From Oreohelix idahoensis (lineage: Eukaryota; Mollusca; Gastropoda; Stylommatophora; Oreohelicidae): a stretch of DNA of 64,000 nucleotides. The stretch covers positions 432,001-496,000 of the forward strand of contig JAMPIV010009928.1 of NCBI GenBank assembly GCA_024509875.1, read 5' to 3'. Shown one piece after another: positions 58,482 to 64,000 of this stretch. Within the stretch, counting starts at the first letter, position 1. Each line of letters starts with the position of its first letter. A program made the translations under genes and the position numbers. Under the pieces are notes generated by a model that had not been told where the DNA came from, searched no databases, and saw only the letters and a list, made by a program, of their open reading frames with translations.

Positions 58482-58632
58482 ATATAATGTGTAATTCCTA
58501 TATACACACATTGGGATTCTACGGAGTTCGTGCACTGTGCTGAGATCCTCCTTGTGTGATCTAAGCAAGGAGATCGGAGCACTGATGGAGTTGTCCGTGT
58601 GCAATGAAGATAGTCATTAAAACCAAACCAAA
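58482..58632 (-). repeat. Dispersed repeat, inverted partner of 45,900-46,070
   Basis: Reverse complement of that segment, with about 90 per cent identity by eye. It abuts the Helitron-like end at 58,476. Confidence 0.75.
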
Positions 58633-58639
58633 CCAATTC

Positions 58640-59335
58640 AGATTTTCGATACGGTATCTCTATATTACATAATGTCATCCCTCCAATCGTCCAAATAGTG
58701 AACACATTTTTCACATATCCTTCGCCAACGATACATAAAACTTTCAGTAATCCTTCACCAACGATATATATATATAACTTTTAATTATCCGTGACAAGTG
58801 ATAACACCCAATTCTTAGTTATCCTGTCATCAGTCATACTCATACAAAATTATTTTTTTTTTGTCTGAAAATAAAGTCCATCTTTTTAGATACACAAATT
58901 ATTGCTTAAAGTTAAAAGAAAATACGTCCCGCTAGAAAACAACAAAATTCTTAAAAACCAGTTTTAGGCTTCTTTAAAAAACCGAAACAATGATATACCC
59001 ACCACACTGAACCAAACAATCCAAATACAAAATATCAATGTTTTCAAGATCAAAGTTCACCAGTAGAAACAATTACTAGGAATGTCTAAACACAAGAATA
59101 TATTACCCTCAAACGAAATATCGCAGATTATATATCTTTCCAGCACAGTATATCTCTATGCAGGTGCGCTGTTGAAATGCGTGTTTTCGACTGACTGAAG
59201 CTGCGCTTCGCAAACTCTAGGCTATCAACAGATTAAACGGATAATGTTTATGGTTACAGAAAACAGACGCAGTTTGAAATCGGGAGTACTCACGTTAGGA
59301 AGTGGTATTTCCGACTCTGCGCTCCGGAGATTGAC
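58640..59335. other. No recognised gene
   Basis: AT-rich DNA with repeated short motifs (CAACGATACATA/CAACGATATATA near 58,730 and 58,760). No gene signal. Confidence 0.45.
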
Positions 59336-59339
59336 ATTC

Positions 59340-60050
59340 CCCCATGCCCTGGTTACTCTCTTTTCTTTCTCTCCCTCTCTCTGTCTCTCTTTGTCTTTAT
59401 TTTTCTCCTTGTTCTCAATGTTTCTGTCTACATTTCTGTCTCTATCTTCCATTCCATGTCTTTTTCACTTCCTGTTTCCCTTCCTTTCTCTCTCTTGATT
59501 TTTTTTTATTCCTTTAAGTCTTCTTTTCCCTTTCTCTCCTTTATGTATCACATTGTCTCTCGTTATGTCTCTGTCTCTTTCTGTCTCCTTTCTTTCTGTC
59601 CTTTTCTTCTCTATCTTTTTTTCAATGTCTAACCCACTTTCTATCTCATTATTTCTTTTTCTCTTCCGGTCACTTTCTTTCTGCATCTCTTTTTGCTTTC
59701 ATTCTGCTTCTCTCGTTCTTTTTGTATTTTTAGTTTCTCTTTCTTTGACTGTCTTTTTTTTTTATCTTTTCTGTCTCTTTCTGTACAAGGTCCTCACTTT
59801 CTCAGTCTTTCAATCTCTCTCGTTATGCCTGTCTCTCTCCCTTTGTGTGGCTTTTTTTGCCTCATTCTATTTTTCTCTCTTTCTGTCTCTCACGTTCAGT
59901 CTATTTTCTCCCTTTCTTTCCCTCTTTTATTCCCTCTTTATTTTCTCTCCCTTTCTGACTCTTTGTCTCCACCCGTCCATTTTTATCGATCTCTGTGTCT
60001 TTTCTTTTCCTTTCTGCCTCTTTTATGTGTCTACAAAGTGACTGAAACGT
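59340..60050. repeat. 700-bp pyrimidine-rich tract
   Basis: Almost pure C/T on the plus strand (CTCTCTTTCTGTCTCTCT-type), with scattered G and A. Ser/Phe/Leu-rich open frames across it are compositional artefacts. Confidence 0.92.
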
Positions 60051-60239
60051 CACTCTAGTCTGCTGGCAGCACCGAAAAGGACTGAGTCCTTAAAAGGATT
60101 ACTAGCTGAAATGTCGCTCCATAGCAGGCCTTTTCAGGGTGGTTCGAGGTCTCGTGATGACGTCCACTTTCATATACCAGTAGTTCTCTGTTTACGTGTG
60201 TTTCATTTACGTGAATTCGACCTTACGCGCATCAATTTT

Positions 60240-60640
60240 CAGGCTTTTTTGTTTAATTTTCGCACCATACAGCAAAAAGTAGCCACCATTCAGCCAACTG
60301 GGATGGCACGAACATTGACTTTTGCAGATGCCATATTCATTTAAGGGCTGGTTCTGACCGACAGGAAAGGGTCAGTAGCATACTCTGGACACTACATGAG
60401 GTGGTTAAATGGTGCGGGGATATTGGCTCCAAGGTCAATACCAACAAAGCCAGTTTGTTGTGGTGCTCTTGAACAACTCCATATTAAAAGCAGATCTTCC
60501 AAACATTACTTTCAGTGGTCAGAAAATTGAAAGACAAAACAAGCTGAAATACTTCGGAATAACACTCAATCGCGGGTTATCATACAAGTATCATGTTGAT
60601 CTACTCATACAGAAGTGCAACAGAATTTGGCAGCACTAAA
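60240..60640 (+). pseudogene. LINE reverse-transcriptase remnant (palm and thumb)
   Basis: TLTFADAIFI at about 60,312-60,342 matches the RT active-site box but has Ala in place of the second Asp. It is followed, across frame breaks, by VVKWCGDIGSKVNTNKA-type coding and then ITFSGQKIERQNKLKYFGIT with LNRGLSYKYHVDLLIQKCN, a thumb pattern common in jockey/CR1-like LINEs. The copy is truncated and catalytically dead. Confidence 0.7.
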
Positions 60641-61119
60641 AACAATGGCTGCAGCCAGTGGCGGATCTACTATGAAACTAATGAAGCTTAAGCTTCAGGG
60701 CCCATAATCCCGGAGGGGCCCCAAAAGCGAGTTTAGTCCACATTGCTTAAAAATGTTGGGTCTACTGTATGAGAAGGGGTTTTTAAAAAAATAATATTAA
60801 TAATATAGTGTAATTCAATACAAAATAATAGTTAACATAAAAATTAAAAGGTTATTAAAGTATCATGTAGGCTAGCCGTAAACGGAAAAAACGCTTTCTC
60901 AGAAAGTAGACCTAATTTTTTTTCCTTTCAAAGCATGCGTCAATAGTCGCACGACTCAAATTGATTAATTTTTTGTATATATTTCAACAATCCCAAAGTT
61001 TGAGAGTCAGTAGCACAGATGTTGTAAAGGTGGATTGTCACGGTAAGTTGGCTGTTCTGCTGTGGCTAATGTAATTTTGTTCCCTTTTCAACAGAGGCCA
61101 AAACCCTAGAGGAATAACA

Positions 61120-63846
61120 ATGAGTTCACGAAAGTACTTAAGTGGATACCAAAAACGCAAACTCAAGGAAAAGCGATCTGACGAAATCTCTAAATGTCAA
61201 AAACTAACAAACTATTTGGCAATGTCAAGTTTGTAAACACCTACAGTTGAAACAAGCCAAGCAAACACCACTGAAGCCACTGATAGTCCACAAACTGTGG
61301 GAGCTCTTTCTAGCAATATTCAACCCACTGTTGACGTTTTTAATACAGATGACGATCACAGTGGTCAACATGAAAGTACCGCGGAACAAGCAGAGACTGA
61401 GCAGAAACATGAAACAGGAAGCAAATTCAGTGATTTCAAAGAATACAGTGACCTCGAAAACTGGCCCATAACAGTTGATAATGATTTCATACAGAATTGT
61501 TTAATGCAAGACATAGGTTTTTTTTCAAAATGAAAAACCAGATCATGCATATACCGAATCAAGAAGGTATACAAGGAGCAAAACAAGTTTCTCAAACAAA
61601 TATTTTGAAAAAAGATTGAAAAATGGCCAGACTGTGATGAGATCCTGGTCAGTTTACTCAAAGAGCAAAGGCTGTATATACTGTTTTATTTGCAAACTCT
61701 TTTCTAAATGCCAAACATCACTTACAACAGGTGGGTTTTCTGACTGGATGAATGTACTCAGAACTCTGGAGAATCATGAAGACAGCATGGAACATAAGAG
61801 GGCGATGTTGTGTTGGATAACGAGAAAGTCAAATCAAAATACTGTGGATCAGCAACTTGAAGAACAGATGACAAAAACCATACAGTACTATTTTGAAGTA
61901 CTGAAAAGAGTTGTAGTTGTTATAAAGTTTTTAAGTGAAAGAGGTTTGGCATTTAGAGGTCATGAGGATAAGTGGGGCTCACCAAATAATGGAAACTTCA
62001 TGGGGGCCATTGAACTTATTGCAGAATTCGACCCATTTTTACATGAACATCTCGAGAAATGTAAACATGAAAAAGTAAATGCTACTTACCTATCCAAAAT
62101 CGTGTATGAAGAATTGATAGAAATTATGGGAAAACATGTGCAAGAGGAAATTGTGAATCAAATCAACAACCTAGACACCAAATACTGTTCTATTATTGTT
62201 GACTCTACACCTGACCTGACACATGTTGACCAGCTGGTAATTGTGGTTCGATACTGCTATAATGAAAAACCCTGTGAGCGATTTTTAACATTATTACCGA
62301 TAGAAAACCATTCATCCACCACCTTGTTCAACAAAATACAACAAGTCCAGGGTGAACGTAAGCTTTCACTTGAAAATATCCGTGCTCAGCCCTACGATAA
62401 TGCATCTAACATAAAGGGCTCGGAGAAAGGGCTGCAAGCCACTCTTTAAAAACATTAACAGGTACGCAGACTATGTACAACAACAACAAGAATGAACTAG
62501 AGTTGGGGCACTGTACGAAGGATGGCCGCTGACCGAGCAAAGTGGAATCAATTTGTTGCTGCCTTACAAGACGCCACCAGGCGTGATGGCCACTGACTGC
62601 TTTGGCGGTTGGCGGTTATGGATCAAAGAAGAAGAAGACTATGTACCATGTGCAGCCCATTCACTTAACCTTGTTGGAGAAAAGGCAGTGTCTACTGTAC
62701 CTGAAGGTGTTGACTATTTTGGAATTTTGCAGGAGCTGTGTGTTTTCTTTTCTGTATCTCCATGAAGATGTGGGATTTTAAACACACAGGACAATCTACA
62801 TTTTTCTCTAAAAAGCTTAAGTGTAACTAAATGGTCTGCACACTATGAAGCAGTCCGGGCAATTAAAAATGGATATATGGGTATTTTACAAACTCTCAAA
62901 CATATTTTTGAAGACTCAGAAGAGAAGCCTGAATGTAAACGAGATGCAAAGAATTTATACAAGTTGGTACAGCTGGAATGTGCTATTTTAACAGTCGTTT
63001 GGGAAGAAGTGCTGGAGCGTTTCAACAAAACAAATAAGAAACTCCAAACCCCTGGTTTTGATGTATTTGAAGGTTATCTTCTGCTTTCATCTTTATTTTC
63101 GTTTGTTAAAGAACTCAGAGAAAATTCAGCCGATAGGATTGCACACTATGAATCAGAAGCAAAAGGTTTGTGTGAAGATATCACTTCAAGTTATTCTGAT
63201 GCTTCCAAATGCATTGTTACAAGGACATTTTCAGATGGAACAAGTGGTATTGCTTCTTTGAGATGAGCTGACAAACTTAGAATAGAAGTTCTATATCAAC
63301 TCTATGACTGCTTGATAATCCAGTTAACTACGCAAGAGGATTGACCCATAAAAGCAGATTGCGAAAAAGGTTCAAGTTCCTCTCAGAATTGGTGAACAAT
63401 TCGGAAATTAATGAGGACAGTATTTAACTTATAATATCGTATTACAGAGATGATATTGACCACAAATTAGTAAACGAGTGTTATCAGTTCAAAGAATATT
63501 TGCACCTTAGGAAATCCCAGAACACACAAGAAAATACGCCATCTAAAATGCAATGCGCAGAAGTTCTTCAGCTTATTTGTGAGCAACACCTAATTGAAGT
63601 GTTCCCCAATATTACTACTCCGCTTGACAATGCCTATCACGAGCTGTGAAGCAGAAAGGAATTTTTCAAAGCTATCCTTTATATAAAAAACAAATTTCAG
63701 TCTACCATGACTGAAGAGCGCTTCAATTCTGTATGCATATTGTCTCTAGAAAATGACATTGCAAGGAAGCTCTCATATGACAAAACTGTACGTGAATATG
63801 TTGCTAGAAAAAAACCAATCAATATACCAAGGTGGATAGTGGTCTA
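61120..63846 (+). pseudogene. hAT transposase, ZMYM1/TTF-zinc-finger type, with frameshifts, stops and an insertion
   Basis: N-terminus MSSRKYLSGYQKRKLKEKRS is a common start for this family. A TTF-type zinc-binding region follows (VMRSWSVYSKSKGCIYCFIC, KLF). Then comes the DUF4371-like region with FLSERGLAFRGHED, IELIAEFDPFLHEHL and SIIVDSTPDLTHVDQL (catalytic Asp region), and YDNASNIKG (second). VPCAAHSLNLVGEKAVS lies after a LINE insertion. The C-terminal dimerisation part is at about 63,600-63,780 (SCEAERNFSKLS, MTEERFNSVCILSLENDIAR). At least four frame changes and several stops separate the pieces, so it is inactive. Confidence 0.85.
62479..62635 (+). mobile_element. LINE tail inserted in the hAT gene, 11-bp target duplication
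   Basis: AGACTATGTAC is present at 62,468-62,478 and 62,636-62,646. Removing the insert rejoins the codons for the hAT YVPCAAHS motif. The insert encodes MAADRAKWNQFVAALQDATR and a stop, a LINE ORF2 C-terminus, then a GAAGAAGAAG tail. Same family as 50,661-50,867. Confidence 0.9.
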
Positions 63847-63915
63847 GTGATAAAATGTGCCTTCCAAGCAAATGTTCTGCACTCAACTCCCAGCAGAGTA
63901 TGTTCTTTTTTGAAA
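63828..63915 (+). mobile_element. tRNA-like SINE head (degenerate)
   Basis: GGTGGATAGTGGTCTAGTGA resembles an A box with context, and TTCTGCACTCAACTCCCAGC stands where a B box with GATTCCCAGC would be. It overlaps the last hAT codons. Weak promoter boxes make this tentative. Confidence 0.4.
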
Positions 63916-64000
63916 ATTCATTCGTCTTCAGTTTTTAATGTGTGTTTTCCTTGTGGATCTACTATTAAAAGCTTGAACTTACAGTGCATATCTTGGGTCA

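Larger units (their letters stand above)
60656..63846 (+). mobile_element. hAT transposon (ZMYM1-like), broken
   Basis: The left end may be CAGTGGCGGATCTACTATGA at 60,656, with the perfect palindrome GAAGCTTAAGCTTC just inside, a layout seen at hAT termini. A matching right terminal repeat is not present up to 64,000, so the element is right-truncated or extends past the window. It carries one decayed transposase gene and a LINE insertion. Confidence 0.65.

Noticed and set aside
59244..60058. Ser/Phe/Leu-rich hydrophobic frames that could pass for membrane proteins
   Set aside because: Translation of a pyrimidine-rich tract; similar frames occur in every phase.

Overview
The window is eukaryotic, animal-like, repeat-rich DNA. 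It has long dinucleotide microsatellites, tRNA-derived SINEs, mariner and hAT DNA transposons, several LINE clades and at least four LTR-retroelement insertions. It shows no operon structure and almost no host coding sequence. The mix of families (an EEP-nuclease/RT LINE, a Ty3-like element with integrase ahead of reverse transcriptase, a ZMYM1-like hAT, and SINEs with a conserved 3' hairpin) fits a marine invertebrate. A mollusc, perhaps a gastropod, is my best guess. That is inference and no marker gene here proves it.

Layout. 1-2.0 kb: the 5' end of an LTR retroelement on the minus strand (partial gag, then a repeat-rich leader). 3.4-4.2 kb: decayed C-terminal part of a LINE reverse transcriptase. 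4.7-5.0 kb: a rearranged 18S rRNA-derived segment joined to a SINE 3' domain. 7.26-8.74 kb: a mariner that splits a (TA)n microsatellite, followed by a second LINE fragment (8.75-9.5 kb). 12.45-19.35 kb: an LTR element whose only gene is a coiled-coil, basic, Asn/Ser-rich protein and whose 3' LTR carries a hairpin array. 19.9-28.6 kb: LINE fragments, two SINE copies, minisatellites, and one probable host exon (24,006-24,096, minus) that encodes the P-loop of a Ras-like GTPase and ends at a splice donor. 29.3-32.9 kb: an almost intact LINE. 32,927-42,001: a young Ty3-like element with 2,259-bp LTRs and a 5-bp target duplication, lying at the edge of an older related LTR. 46.9-48.0 kb and 57.9-58.5 kb: Helitron-like ends. 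48,058-56,123: a second LTR element without pol, holding a LINE tail and, inside its 3' LTR, a 2,359-bp solo LTR with its own target duplication. 56,535-57,873: a mariner with 43-bp inverted repeats. 60.2-63.9 kb: an RT remnant and a broken ZMYM1-like hAT that is itself interrupted by a LINE tail.

How the parts relate. Most of the sequence is explained by nested insertions, and target duplications give a partial order of events. Two LTR elements have near-identical LTRs but no complete pol, so they were probably mobilised in trans. The young Ty3-like element has the order gag-protease-integrase(partial)-RT-RNase H, as in Gmr1-like elements, and has lost the integrase catalytic core. The only sequence I would assign to the host with some confidence is the GTPase exon.
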